The position numbers and the translations under genes were made by a program. 64,000 nt of DNA from Vulcanisaeta thermophila. Lineage in GTDB: Archaea > Thermoproteota > Thermoprotei > Thermoproteales > Thermocladiaceae. The notes under the pieces are model-generated. The model saw only the letters and a list, made by a program, of their open reading frames with translations. It was not told the DNA's origin and made no database searches. Positions 42,652-51,918 of the stretch are shown one piece after another. The stretch covers positions 62,001-126,000 of the forward strand of contig NZ_BCLI01000004.1 in NCBI RefSeq assembly GCF_001748385.1, written 5' to 3'. Position 1 is the stretch's first letter; every line of letters begins with the position of its first letter.

Positions 42652-44079
42652 TTATTGCTTGAAACTATATATCAGTCCTCCATCAACCCGCCCCTTATAA
42701 TGCCTCGTTATGATTATGTGAGTTATCACCAGCAGAATCACTGCACCATATGGTATTAACTCCCTGACGCTTATACCGCTCGCTGACTCCATGGTTATGA
42801 ATATGGTAATTGCGGTGGCGATTAATGCCAGTGCGATCTCGAGATTCCTCATGGTGTCCACACCGTACAACACCGCCTTAAGCTTCTTAGTGGCAGCCCT
42901 TAGGAGTGCCAGGTTGGCTGTTAAGTGCGTAATTAGGTTCCCAATCATTGATAGGAAGCCAAGGACTAGGAATGCGTAGTATGGCCCCAGGGCGTATGTG
43001 AATGCCAACGCCAGGGCATCCATGGATATGGCACTCACTAACACGGCAATTACCGGGTTGCCCTTACTATTCGTCAGACTGAAGTATCTGGGCATTAGGT
43101 TATCCTCGGCCATTGCGTATAACGTCCTGGAAACGGCTAGAACGTAGGCTAGGGCGCCAAGCACACCATCATTTATCATCGTAAAGACCACAATGGGGTC
43201 CAGGAGAACGCCCAGGTAGTGATGAAGTATTACTACTACTGGCGATAAACCCTCACTGGTAACCGTGTTCAGGAACACCGTTAATTTGTCAAGTCCCATG
43301 TACGAGAGACCCGCAATCATTGTTGAATAGACCGCCAATGCTGCCAGGGCGCCGCCAGCTATTATTACTGATTGAACAGCCCTACTAATGGTCTCCCTAG
43401 CCCTCTTAACCTCACCACTAAGTGGTGCGATGGTTCCGTAGCCCGTGGGTATGCCTATGGCGTAAACCACAGCAACCATTAACTGGGGGAGGGGTACCTT
43501 ACTTACATATTCAAAGGGATTTATGAGGGGAGCCTTACTTACCAGTAATAGGGACACTGAGATTAAAAGTAGGGTCGCCATTTCCAGAGAACCAGCAAAT
43601 ATTGCGTACTTAGCCGATATCCTAATGCCCAGGTACGCCAGTATAGTCGTAATCATCAACGATGCAGGTAAACTATACTGCCAGGGAATGCCTAGGATCC
43701 ACTGGGCTATGTATGAGGCACCTATCACGTACGCAGCACCATATAGTACTGCATAGAATATGTAGTTCCAACCTACGAATATACCCGTGGGCTTACCACC
43801 AAGGTACTTATGGGCATACCTATAGTAACCACCCACCTCAGTAATCCTCTTACTCAGTCTAGTAACCACATAGCCATTGATAAAGGCTGCTAATGTACCT
43901 ATTATTATAGCCACTGGGCCCGCAAGACCAGCAATCGCCAATGCAGCCGAGGCGTATGTTAAGTCGCTTAGGAATGGGGATTGCCCACCGAGGCTTGCGA
44001 AGAATATATCCCAAAATCCCAATACCCTTCGTAAGCCAACGCTTGCTGTGGTGGATGTACCGTTATACTTAATTGTCAT
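42652..44079 (-). CDS. APC-superfamily amino acid permease
   Basis: 475 aa with 12 TMs. TM1 text FWDIFFASLGGQSPFLSD and TM2-3 GPVAIIIGTLAAFINGYV fit the APC superfamily, as does VGGYYRYAHKYLGG at the TM2-3 loop. It imports an amino acid or amine; substrate unknown. It follows the DUF6884-like gene on the same strand with a 42-nt gap. Confidence 0.85.
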   Translation of the reverse strand: MTIKYNGTSTTASVGLRRVLGFWDIFFASLGGQSPFLSDLTYASAALAIAGLAGPVAIIIGTLAAFINGYVVTRLSKRITEVGGYYRYAHKYLGGKPTGIFVGWNYIFYAVLYGAAYVIGASYIAQWILGIPWQYSLPASLMITTILAYLGIRISAKYAIFAGSLEMATLLLISVSLLLVSKAPLINPFEYVSKVPLPQLMVAVVYAIGIPTGYGTIAPLSGEVKRARETISRAVQSVIIAGGALAALAVYSTMIAGLSYMGLDKLTVFLNTVTSEGLSPVVVILHHYLGVLLDPIVVFTMINDGVLGALAYVLAVSRTLYAMAEDNLMPRYFSLTNSKGNPVIAVLVSAISMDALALAFTYALGPYYAFLVLGFLSMIGNLITHLTANLALLRAATKKLKAVLYGVDTMRNLEIALALIATAITIFITMESASGISVRELIPYGAVILLVITHIIITRHYKGRVDGGLIYSFKQ

Positions 44080-44121
44080 ATTCTCGACTTTGTATCACCA
44101 TGAAACTTTGAATTTAAAAGT

Positions 44122-44766
44122 CTAACTGATTTTTGCTAAGGTATTTTTCCCATGAGAAGCTGAAATACCGCTGGCAATTAATACTTCTTTTAATATTTTT
44201 TCAAGGTAATGCTGCGACGACCCCACGCCCCTTATTGGTACATGTATCCCGTTCTGACATGATAGGTAATTGGCGGATTTCCCACTTAATAGTAGGTATA
44301 GTGACTTAGCGAGACTGCATGGGTTTGGTACCAGGTTTATGAAGTACCTTGCATAGACCCTGGACAACCTAATTATACCGTAATCCCAACCTCCCTGTTT
44401 TAATTCATTCAATCCCCAATTACCATACCTAAACCACTTATTAATAACCTCACTGGGATCCTTAACCGAGCCCAGGTACGCGTTGTACGGTATTATTTCA
44501 CTGGTTCCCTTTATGATACCGTACCTGGCTGATAGCACGTATACGTCGATCAACCCATTAATTATGTAATCATGGTACTTCCTCAAAATCCTGAATTCAG
44601 GCCCGTCGTAGATTTCAATCGCGGGCTTCACAAAATCCCTGAGCAACTCCCTATACCTACCCTCATTCTCAAGGTCAAAGCCAGGTAATCCACCCAGTAG
44701 CTTCCTAACCTCTTCCTCGTACCTCTTCCTCATGCTACAATTAAGCACTACCAATAACCCACCCAC
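44122..44766 (-). CDS. DUF6884/YaaA-like protein
   Basis: About 214 aa. LVVLNCSMRKRYEEEV followed by YVLSARYGIIKGTSEIIPYN matches the C-S...K and SAxYGlI...PYN pattern of DUF6884/YaaA-superfamily proteins, whose bacterial members act in peroxide stress or DNA-related pathways. A frame opens at 44829, but the family start and gene overlap favour GTG 44766, overlapping the DUF364 gene by 26 nt. Confidence 0.6.
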   Translation of the reverse strand: MGGLLVVLNCSMRKRYEEEVRKLLGGLPGFDLENEGRYRELLRDFVKPAIEIYDGPEFRILRKYHDYIINGLIDVYVLSARYGIIKGTSEIIPYNAYLGSVKDPSEVINKWFRYGNWGLNELKQGGWDYGIIRLSRVYARYFINLVPNPCSLAKSLYLLLSGKSANYLSCQNGIHVPIRGVGSSQHYLEKILKEVLIASGISASHGKNTLAKIS

Positions 44767-45367
44767 GCTGGTCCCTACTGGATACGTACTTATAAAGTAG
44801 CCCCGCCTTATCAAGACGCCTATATCCACCGCCCAGTTTCAGCATTTCCACCGCCCTGCTGGGGTCGGTGACCAGGGAGCCTGCCACGACGTCTATGCCG
44901 AGCTCATGCATTGTAGGTGGGTAGGCAGAGGCTGTGGGTCCACTGAGCACCACCCTGGCGCCCTCCCTCTTGATTGATAGTAGGTGGTCAATGGTATTAT
45001 TGACTAGGGAGGACCCAGTTATCACCAACAGGTCACACCTGGGCACTATTAAGGGTGCGTTAACGTCTGGGTAACTATCACCGCGCAGGTCACCCCTACG
45101 CTCCAGTTGATAAACAACGCACCTATCAGCGACGGCGTTGGCCACGGGCGTTATGGAGCCAATGAAGCACGCGGTGCATGGTGGCTTGGCCAGGTTCAGT
45201 ATGTACTCCCTAAGGTCAGCCCTGGGTAGCTTTAAACCATCCCTAACGACCATGTAATGCGACAACGCATTAATCAACGCCACGCCCAAGGCCCTCACTA
45301 GCGAGTCTAGGTCCGTCACTAAATCCAGGAGCTCCTCAACACTTGGTTTTCTCCCCCATCTCGCCAC
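44741..45367 (-). CDS. DUF364 domain protein (C-terminal part of a DUF4213-DUF364 gene)
   Basis: 208 aa. LLVITGSSLVNNTIDHLL and ARVVLSGPTASAYPPTMHELGID are DUF364 signatures (putative metal-chelate or cofactor-binding domain). Family members normally carry an N-terminal DUF4213 domain in the same chain; here it lies in the preceding frame, 45336-45533. Removing one base from the 5-nt C run at 45353-45357 fuses the two into one protein through GEMGRKPSVEELLD. Confidence 0.7.
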   Translation of the reverse strand: MARWGRKPSVEELLDLVTDLDSLVRALGVALINALSHYMVVRDGLKLPRADLREYILNLAKPPCTACFIGSITPVANAVADRCVVYQLERRGDLRGDSYPDVNAPLIVPRCDLLVITGSSLVNNTIDHLLSIKREGARVVLSGPTASAYPPTMHELGIDVVAGSLVTDPSRAVEMLKLGGGYRRLDKAGLLYKYVSSRDQRGWVIGSA

Positions 45368-45533
45368 TTCTCAGGTCCTCTATGGGTGTGTAGGCAATGC
45401 CCAGGTAATCCCTACCCCCTGCCCTGACCTGGACGTATGTGTAGTTGAGGCAGTTGCAGTAATCCACAACCTCAACCCTGTCATTACCGAGGAGCCTCAA
45501 CACCTTAACCGCTAATTCCCTAACGAACATCAA
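45336..45533 (-). CDS. DUF4213-like N-terminal part of the split DUF364 gene
   Basis: 65 aa. VRELAVKVLRLLG, then VQVRAGGRDYLGIAYTP, resembles the DUF4213 domain that precedes DUF364. It ends at a TGA inside the start of the DUF364 frame (32-nt overlap). Either two coupled genes, a frameshifted gene or a base error. Its start overlaps the DUF72 stop by 4 nt. Confidence 0.6.
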   Translation of the reverse strand: MMFVRELAVKVLRLLGNDRVEVVDYCNCLNYTYVQVRAGGRDYLGIAYTPIEDLRSGEMGEKTKC

Positions 45534-46282
45534 CCCACACCTGACTCAACCAACTCCTTAAACCTCCTGGCATCATCCAGCATGTGCGTGTTATTGAACA
45601 TCACGTAGACCCTGGATGAGGATCCGTAGTTATTAATCAACTTATCCCTGAGCCTCCTTAGGTCCTCATCTGTGTACTTGTACGAGTAATTAACCTCACC
45701 CTTACCAATACCGTGGAGCCTGAAGTATAGTGTGTCGGTGATCACCAGTGGATCCCTCCTGAATGGGTCTGTTACGTGGATTATGCCCAAGTCCCTAATC
45801 AACCTCTCGAGCAACTGCGTGTTATTGTACGTGGAGCCCCTGGGCTCCCATGCGATGGGTGCCACGGGCTCTATCGACCTAAAGAACTCCCTAATCCCCC
45901 TGAAGCTCTCCTCATTCAGTTCCAGGCTTGGTGGTGTTTGGAACACTATAATGACTGGGTTCAGGGGTTTAATGGCCCTCGCGAATTCACCCCACAATTC
46001 CAGGTTCTCCCTAGTGGGCCTGAGCAGCCCGTAATTGCCTAACTCACCCCTTAACCTGGTCCTCCTCATGCGTTTGTAAGTTGGTGAGTTGATTGGGTGC
46101 GTGAACCCCTGGAATGCCTTTACTGAGAATTGAAAATCAGTGGGGGCCTCACCCCTCAATTGGGTCATCCTGTCCTCGGTGGGCACCTCGTAGAATGTCT
46201 CCTGAAGCTCCACAACCCTGAATAGTGAGTAGTATCGGGACCTTGATGTTGGGAATCCGCAGGTCCCCACGAGTACCTGCAT
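45530..46282 (-). CDS. DUF72 (COG1801) protein
   Basis: About 250 aa TIM-barrel-like protein. VLVGTCGFPTSRSRYYSLF at the N-terminus, FSVKAFQGFTHP and VYVMFNNTHMLDDA at the C-terminus are family marks. DUF72 has no established biochemical function. ATG 46282 gives the usual MQVLVGTCG start; ATG 46297 is in frame five codons earlier. Confidence 0.85.
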   Translation of the reverse strand: MQVLVGTCGFPTSRSRYYSLFRVVELQETFYEVPTEDRMTQLRGEAPTDFQFSVKAFQGFTHPINSPTYKRMRRTRLRGELGNYGLLRPTRENLELWGEFARAIKPLNPVIIVFQTPPSLELNEESFRGIREFFRSIEPVAPIAWEPRGSTYNNTQLLERLIRDLGIIHVTDPFRRDPLVITDTLYFRLHGIGKGEVNYSYKYTDEDLRRLRDKLINNYGSSSRVYVMFNNTHMLDDARRFKELVESGVG

Positions 46283-46307
46283 TAAGTAATGATGCATGGG
46301 CGCATTA

Positions 46308-46979
46308 TTAAGGTATCCCTTGGTCGTGAATCACCCTCCAGGTAATGACAACCTCATTACCACACTCGCAAACCCTCACACCCTCCAGCCTCAGCCTTGG
46401 TCCCTCGGTGGTCGTGGGGTACCCATTACCCTCCAGGAATGATGTCCCGGCGCCAAAGACGTACGGCGTTACTGTTAGTCTAATCTCATCCGCAAGGCCC
46501 TCCTTAATCAACTCCCAATTCAGGTGACCACCACCCTCAACCAGGACCCTCCTGACACCCCTCTCCTCATAAAGCCTCTCCAGGACGCCCCTTAAGTCAA
46601 CCCTGTCCTCACCCATTAACCAAACCTCAACGCCCCTCCTAATCAATTCCTCAACCTTATCCCTGGGCGCCTTGTTCGTGGTGACAATCACCGTGGGCGC
46701 CTCCTTATTAACCACCACGTTGGCGTTTAGGGGTATCCTAAGCCTACCGTCAATAACCACCCTAATGGGGTTTTTAGGGGCCTTGACGTAGCGCGGCGTT
46801 AATGATGGGTTGTCCATAATGACTGTGTTGGCCCCCACCATGATGGCATCAACACTGGCCCTAACCTCATGGAGCCTCTTCAGGTCGAAGGGGCAGGAGA
46901 GCCTTGAGTAACCAGTCTTGCTGGCTATCCTCCCATCAATGCTGGATGCGGATACAATGATTACGTATGGCCTCGGCAC
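46308..46979 (-). CDS. 2,5-diamino-6-ribosylaminopyrimidinone 5'-phosphate reductase (riboflavin pathway)
   Basis: 223 aa, RibD C-terminal (dihydrofolate-reductase-fold) domain standing alone as in archaea. IIVSASSIDGRIASKTG, VDAIMVGANTVIMDNPSLTPR and VRRVLVEGGGHLNWELI are diagnostic. It reduces the ribosyl side chain to ribityl in riboflavin synthesis. No other rib gene is next to it. Confidence 0.9.
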   Translation of the reverse strand: MPRPYVIIVSASSIDGRIASKTGYSRLSCPFDLKRLHEVRASVDAIMVGANTVIMDNPSLTPRYVKAPKNPIRVVIDGRLRIPLNANVVVNKEAPTVIVTTNKAPRDKVEELIRRGVEVWLMGEDRVDLRGVLERLYEERGVRRVLVEGGGHLNWELIKEGLADEIRLTVTPYVFGAGTSFLEGNGYPTTTEGPRLRLEGVRVCECGNEVVITWRVIHDQGIP

Positions 46980-46997
46980 CGTGGTAAACCAGGCAAA

Positions 46998-47519
46998 CTA
47001 CTTTTTAGCTTTCATCATGGAGATCAACTTAAGTATTGCGAATCTGTAGTAATCATTCACTGGTATGGCGATTAGGTACCCCGTGTACAGCCCGTAAAGT
47101 ACCACGGAGTTTCGCGGGGCCTCGAGTATCAGGGGCAGTGATATTAGGTCCTCCTCACCATTAACGGAAACGAGCACATTAAGGCCCCTGTTAACATCCT
47201 CCATAGCCCTCCTAATAACCTCAATAACCTCCTCACTCAGGGTTCCAGGTGGGTTGGTAACCATGTACGTTTTACTAAACCCGGCAACACCACCCAGTGC
47301 CACGTTCCTCCTGGTCTTCAGATCAATAACCGCGATGCTGGGTGTTTTCCAGTGGTTGATTACGTTCTGTGTAACCACATCACCCACTGTCATGACCTTA
47401 ACATCATCACCAAAGCACTGCCTTAGTACGTAAATAGACCCAGGGGCCTCCCTACCTATGGCTATACCCATGGGGTACGCCATCAACTCCCTGGCCCACT
47501 TACTGGTTAATACGTACAT
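46998..47519 (-). CDS. GTP-dependent dephospho-CoA kinase (DUF359 family)
   Basis: 173 aa. VGDVVTQNVINHWKTPSIAV, IDLKTRR, NPPGTLSEEV and NGEEDLISLPLIL match the DUF359/COG1909 family, shown in Thermococcus to phosphorylate dephospho-CoA with GTP, the last step of archaeal CoA synthesis. Divergent from the next gene through a shared TATA-like box. Confidence 0.88.
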   Translation of the reverse strand: MYVLTSKWARELMAYPMGIAIGREAPGSIYVLRQCFGDDVKVMTVGDVVTQNVINHWKTPSIAVIDLKTRRNVALGGVAGFSKTYMVTNPPGTLSEEVIEVIRRAMEDVNRGLNVLVSVNGEEDLISLPLILEAPRNSVVLYGLYTGYLIAIPVNDYYRFAILKLISMMKAKK

Positions 47520-47545
47520 ACAAACACCAATTCACTGACTTGATG

Positions 47546-47556
47546 GGTTTATAAGG
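47546..47556. promoter_or_regulatory. Shared symmetric TATA box between divergent genes
   Basis: TTTATAA at 47548-47554 within GGGTTTATAAGGGG is centred 28 nt from the plus-strand GTG (47579) and 32 nt from the minus-strand ATG (47519). It could serve both directions. Confidence 0.45.
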
Positions 47557-47578
47557 GGTTAATGCCATTGATGGTTAG

Positions 47579-48466
47579 GTGCTGGCGTACATTGACTATC
47601 CAGGGTGGCGGAGGTTAATCACGGACTTCAACGAATTAAATAGGGTGCTTACCGAGGACATTAGACGCGCCGCCTCGTTAATCGTAATGATAGGCGGCGG
47701 CTATGACGCCTCAATGGATAGTGACTTCCTAAGGGTTTGGTATGGGGTGACGGATAATAGGTCCCTGATCGAGGATGTTAATGCCATGGTGGTTCAGGTG
47801 AGGAGGGGCTTGATGGGTCTGGACGAGTTAGGCGCCGAGTTAGTGAGGACCCTGGATAAACGTAGGTATGGGCTCATTGACTTAATAATGATGAATAACT
47901 ACCTAAAGTTAACCCTCGACGTCAATGCTTACGACCTTGGATTAATAATACTCTATGAGAACCCGGAGTCCATACTCGTGGGTATTAGGGAGCCTGGGGA
48001 TTTAATACCCAATAAGTTAATGAGTAGGGAGCTTGAGGTTGACCTGGATGCCAAGTGCATGGTGGTTAAGAGGAGGTTCTCCATATACGTATCTAAGCAG
48101 TTTAAGTCGGGGGTCAACGTGGTTGATTGGTCAAACCCGGGCATTGTGCCGTATACTAAGTTCACGAGCATGAGGATAAACGGCGTTGAGGTTTCAGACC
48201 CCATCTTCACATCATTCGCCAAGCTACACCTAAGGATCACCAGTAGGCCAGCGGGTAGTAAGTTGGTGCTCACACTGCCCAAGGCCATGGATGTGCAGGT
48301 GGATAGTGACTACTGCGGGGCTGACTCCTTCATCTCCATGCCCCAGAGCATGGGGTTGAGCGATTACTTAGCCGTAATTGGCATACTTAGGGGTATGGGT
48401 TACACGGTGCTTAAGGCGCCCTTCACAAGGGTTGATGAGTTAGTCAAGGGATGCGGCTTGGGCTGA
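47579..48466 (+). CDS. Uncharacterised protein divergent from dephospho-CoA kinase
   Basis: 295 aa soluble alpha/beta protein with no recognised family. Acidic N-terminal half, beta-rich C-terminal half (FSIYVSKQFKSGVNVVDW; KLVLTLPKAMDVQVDSD). Start is GTG 47579. It overlaps the top6B 3' end by 27 nt in convergent orientation. Confidence 0.6.
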   Translation: MLAYIDYPGWRRLITDFNELNRVLTEDIRRAASLIVMIGGGYDASMDSDFLRVWYGVTDNRSLIEDVNAMVVQVRRGLMGLDELGAELVRTLDKRRYGLIDLIMMNNYLKLTLDVNAYDLGLIILYENPESILVGIREPGDLIPNKLMSRELEVDLDAKCMVVKRRFSIYVSKQFKSGVNVVDWSNPGIVPYTKFTSMRINGVEVSDPIFTSFAKLHLRITSRPAGSKLVLTLPKAMDVQVDSDYCGADSFISMPQSMGLSDYLAVIGILRGMGYTVLKAPFTRVDELVKGCGLG

Positions 48467-50053
48467 TGAGCCCTCGTTGTTCTCGCCCTCCTCGGTTAAC
48501 TTACCCTCCTTGAGGGCCCTCTCTATCCTATCAAGCTTCAACTTCCTCGCTATGAGCTCGCGCATGCTCCTTCTTAACTTATCAGGGTCTGTGTTAGTTA
48601 CGTAGGACAGGGCATTAACCACCTCCTCAGAGTACATTGTGAAGACTGCGTACTTCATGAGTAACTCCTGCTCCTTCTCCTTCCTTGTTATGTACAGCCT
48701 AAGCTTCCTCGCCACCTCCCTAATGGCATTCCTAATCTCACTCTCAATCTCCGGCACATCGGCTATGGCCTCCTTACCCGCACTGGCGTAGGGTATCTTG
48801 GTGGAGCATATGTGAACCACCACGGCTAGTTGGGCGGGGAATTTAACCTTGTACTGGGTCCAGTCTATTTCGTCAACGATCTTCCTGACCACGTCATTAC
48901 CCTCATCGTAGATCAGGGGGACCTTATTGGCAAACCTATAAATAATGGGCTTGTCAGACTGGGGGACTGCACCGCCCCAGGCAATGGCGGCCTCCACAAT
49001 GAATGGGTTGCCCATGTATGAGCTGGGTTTCCTGGTCACCGTGAACACAACCTCTGGGTTTAGGACGGATCTAACGCCCTCAGCGAGTATGTCCTCGCCT
49101 ATTGGGGATAACCAGTCGGCCCTGGGTCTCCTCCAACCATTGAACTCCCTCATCTTGGTTACGAAGTTCACCAACTTATCATTCTCCAACTCACCCACGG
49201 GCATGTCAGGATTCACACCGGCGTAGTCCAGGAAGTTCCTGGCTATGGATTCCCCAACCCCATCGAAGTTCTCCACTAGGAATTCGAAGACCTTCATGTC
49301 GGGGTTCCTCTGTATTAATTGCTTTATCAATTCCACATCCACACTCTTGGGGTGCGGTAAGCCCTCCTTGGGCGGCTCCGGCATTTTAACCGTGACCCTG
49401 GGTATCACCAGGAAGTCATCCTCATCAGGTCCCCTAAAGAGGAACTCAGCGTATGGAGCTATCATTGATGTCCTCCGTAGGTACTCCTCAACCCTACGCT
49501 TGGCCTTGGGCCAGTCACCCTCAATGACCACCTTAATTGCCGTGCCATGCCAGCCATACTTATTCTCCAGGGTCTTACTATCGACTATCACGGGCTCGTT
49601 CTTGGCAATGTCAATCATAACCTGGTACTCATAAATCACATCACTCTTCAACGGCGCACTCCTAACCGTTATGGGCATGTTCGTGGTTGATTGGGCATAG
49701 AGAACCACCATCTTCGCACCAAGCCCGAAAATGCCCCTGTGCTGCTTAATCCTATACTTACTACTGTAGAAGACCCTACCGAACACGTTGGGTATCTCAT
49801 CACCCGGTATACCAATCCCATTATCCTCAACATAAACCCCCAACCAATTCCTCGAGGCATCCACATAACTCACCTGAATCTTGATACTAGGTAGTATCTT
49901 GAAGGTCTCCGTAGCATCCAGGCTATTCTCCACCAACTCACGTATTGTTTGATAAACAGCCCTGGCTGGGTTCGCAAAACCAGCTATTTCCCTATTCCGC
50001 CTAAAGAACTCGGCTGGTGATAATGCCTCGAACTTAACGTCAATGGATCCCAT
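48440..50053 (-). CDS. top6B: DNA topoisomerase VI subunit B
   Basis: 537 aa GHKL ATPase subunit of topoisomerase VI, which relaxes and decatenates DNA. ATP-binding motifs: RELVENSLDATE (N-box), EDNGIGIPGDEIP (G1), and GIFGLGAKMVVLY (G2). The transducer domain follows with the switch lysine region. The A subunit is not in this window. A TATA-like TTTATATT lies about 30 nt upstream. The 256 bp upstream of the gene show no other feature. Confidence 0.95.
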   Translation of the reverse strand: MGSIDVKFEALSPAEFFRRNREIAGFANPARAVYQTIRELVENSLDATETFKILPSIKIQVSYVDASRNWLGVYVEDNGIGIPGDEIPNVFGRVFYSSKYRIKQHRGIFGLGAKMVVLYAQSTTNMPITVRSAPLKSDVIYEYQVMIDIAKNEPVIVDSKTLENKYGWHGTAIKVVIEGDWPKAKRRVEEYLRRTSMIAPYAEFLFRGPDEDDFLVIPRVTVKMPEPPKEGLPHPKSVDVELIKQLIQRNPDMKVFEFLVENFDGVGESIARNFLDYAGVNPDMPVGELENDKLVNFVTKMREFNGWRRPRADWLSPIGEDILAEGVRSVLNPEVVFTVTRKPSSYMGNPFIVEAAIAWGGAVPQSDKPIIYRFANKVPLIYDEGNDVVRKIVDEIDWTQYKVKFPAQLAVVVHICSTKIPYASAGKEAIADVPEIESEIRNAIREVARKLRLYITRKEKEQELLMKYAVFTMYSEEVVNALSYVTNTDPDKLRRSMRELIARKLKLDRIERALKEGKLTEEGENNEGSSAQAASLD

Positions 50054-50309
50054 GATAGAGACCTTGTAGATAAACGCAATATAAACCTTTCACCCACGAG
50101 ACCAAGGGCTAAATTAAACGAGTAATATATGAAGAATATCCAAGCACCATCAAAAATAAAACATGAATCAATACAATGAACCTAGGAATGATTAACATTC
50201 AAAATAACCAAGCCCAATTAACTTAGGAGGGTGCTCATTTAGTGAGACAGTATTCTATATTTAACATTAGACTTAGAGCGAAGTTTAACTCATTAATGAT
50301 TAATTTTAA

Positions 50310-51695
50310 TTAAACCACCATCGCCTTGAGTATGGGCTTTATGTCCCTGAGGTTCTCCAGGTTAAATACCATGTCCATTATGGTGCTTATCTGTGACTGC
50401 GTCAATACACCACTGACAAGGGCCCTGAACTTCTCCTTAAGCTCATCATCACTCATGGGGTTCTTGGGATGACCCCTTGGATGATCAACCCTCGCTGTTA
50501 TTTCCCTACCGTCCCTGAACTTAACCGTGACCCTATTGGGTATTGCCGATGGGTATAGTTTATTCAATTCAGGGTCCACATTAACCTTGGTCTTCCTAAT
50601 AAGGGCCAAAACCCTAGGATCCCTAATACCCTCGGGTTTGTAGTGGTCCAGGGCCACCGTACCGTGGATCAGGGCGGTGGCTGTGACCCACATGAGGCTG
50701 TGATCCGCGGTCTCCTTGGTCCTTGGATCCCACTTCTCCGGGTCCTTAACTATTATGTCGTAGGCTGCCTTGAACGTGTCAATGACTATGTACTCCACAT
50801 CATCAGGCTCTATGGGTCTCCCGTACTCAGCCCTGATCTGCCTCGCGGCGTCCACGGCGCTCTGTGCGTGGTACTCCACGGGGTATGGCTTTATGTACGT
50901 GTCCAGGATCCTCCTGGGATTGGGCTTTGAGGATAACTCCATGATTAGCTTGTCATTGAATTCACCGGATAGCAACTGCCTTATGAAGCCCATCTCACCC
51001 CTTAACGGCGCATCAGGTCCCGTGAATCCCTCCCTAGCCAGTAGCACTGCGAATACGGCATTACGTGAGGAGTTAGCCGTGGCAGCTGCCTTCCAGTGGC
51101 TCAGTTCCCCAACCCTGGACTGCCTCATGGCCGCGTGGGGCACCGTGGCTATGGAGAGAGCATTCAAAGCCTGCTCCCTACTCAGCCCCATTAGCCTAGC
51201 CAACCCAGCGGTCACGGCTATGGATATGTAATTCACGTGGTCCCAACCATGAAGCCTCAAACTCCCCGAATCACAAAGCCTAACACCAACCTCGTAAGAC
51301 ACTGCAATGGCCGTTATCAAATCCCTACCCGACAAACCCCTGTACTCGGTAGCCGCCATCAACGTGGGTATCATGTCCGAGGGGTGCAGGGGCTCAAGGC
51401 CCAGGTACGTGTCGTTGTAATCCAGGTACCTAACCATTAGGGAGTTTGTGAAGGAGGCCCAGTCCAGGGGCGCCATGTCGATGGTCCCCCATAGGGTTGC
51501 CTCGTACGTGGACCTATAAGCCTTAGCCAAGGACCTGGCTATCTTAACGGGCTCCGCCGAGTAAGCCGCCAAGGCAACACCAATACTATCCAGTACCCTC
51601 CTCTTCACCTCATGAATAACCTCGTTGGAGAGATCCTCAAACCTAACATTCAGGGCATAATCAACAATAACCTCACCCAGGGAATCCCTAACCAT
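50310..51695 (-). CDS. MmgE/PrpD family protein (2-methylcitrate dehydratase-like)
   Basis: About 461 aa. LDSIGVALAAYSAEPVKIA, FTNSLMVRYLDYNDTYLG, HPSDMIPTLMAATEY, and PHAAMRQSRVGELSHWKAAAT are PrpD-family blocks. Members dehydrate 2-methylcitrate or related hydroxy acids, or isomerise; the substrate is not certain here. ATG 51695 is preferred to the frame opening at 51719, supported by a TATA-like box 30 nt upstream. Confidence 0.85.
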   Translation of the reverse strand: MVRDSLGEVIVDYALNVRFEDLSNEVIHEVKRRVLDSIGVALAAYSAEPVKIARSLAKAYRSTYEATLWGTIDMAPLDWASFTNSLMVRYLDYNDTYLGLEPLHPSDMIPTLMAATEYRGLSGRDLITAIAVSYEVGVRLCDSGSLRLHGWDHVNYISIAVTAGLARLMGLSREQALNALSIATVPHAAMRQSRVGELSHWKAAATANSSRNAVFAVLLAREGFTGPDAPLRGEMGFIRQLLSGEFNDKLIMELSSKPNPRRILDTYIKPYPVEYHAQSAVDAARQIRAEYGRPIEPDDVEYIVIDTFKAAYDIIVKDPEKWDPRTKETADHSLMWVTATALIHGTVALDHYKPEGIRDPRVLALIRKTKVNVDPELNKLYPSAIPNRVTVKFRDGREITARVDHPRGHPKNPMSDDELKEKFRALVSGVLTQSQISTIMDMVFNLENLRDIKPILKAMVV

Positions 51696-51888
51696 ACAAA
51701 GGCAACAACCAACCAGCAAGTTTTAATTTTTACGTCCCAATGATGGGCCACACGTAGTGTTAACGCACAACATTAATTGGCCAGTGGTCCATCACAGTCC
51801 CAATACGTAATTATTTAAGCCCATTTAAGTGGGATTGTTGTTTTATCTTTTTTGTTGTATAGTTATTATGTCTTCTCTAGGCCTCATG

Positions 51889-51897
51889 GTTTAAATA
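51889..51897 (+). promoter_or_regulatory. TATA-like box for queC
   Basis: GTTTAAATA at 51889-51897 is centred 26 nt before the GTG start of queC (51919), a leaderless arrangement. Confidence 0.5.
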
Positions 51898-51918
51898 GAG
51901 GGTTTCCCCAAGCCCCAC

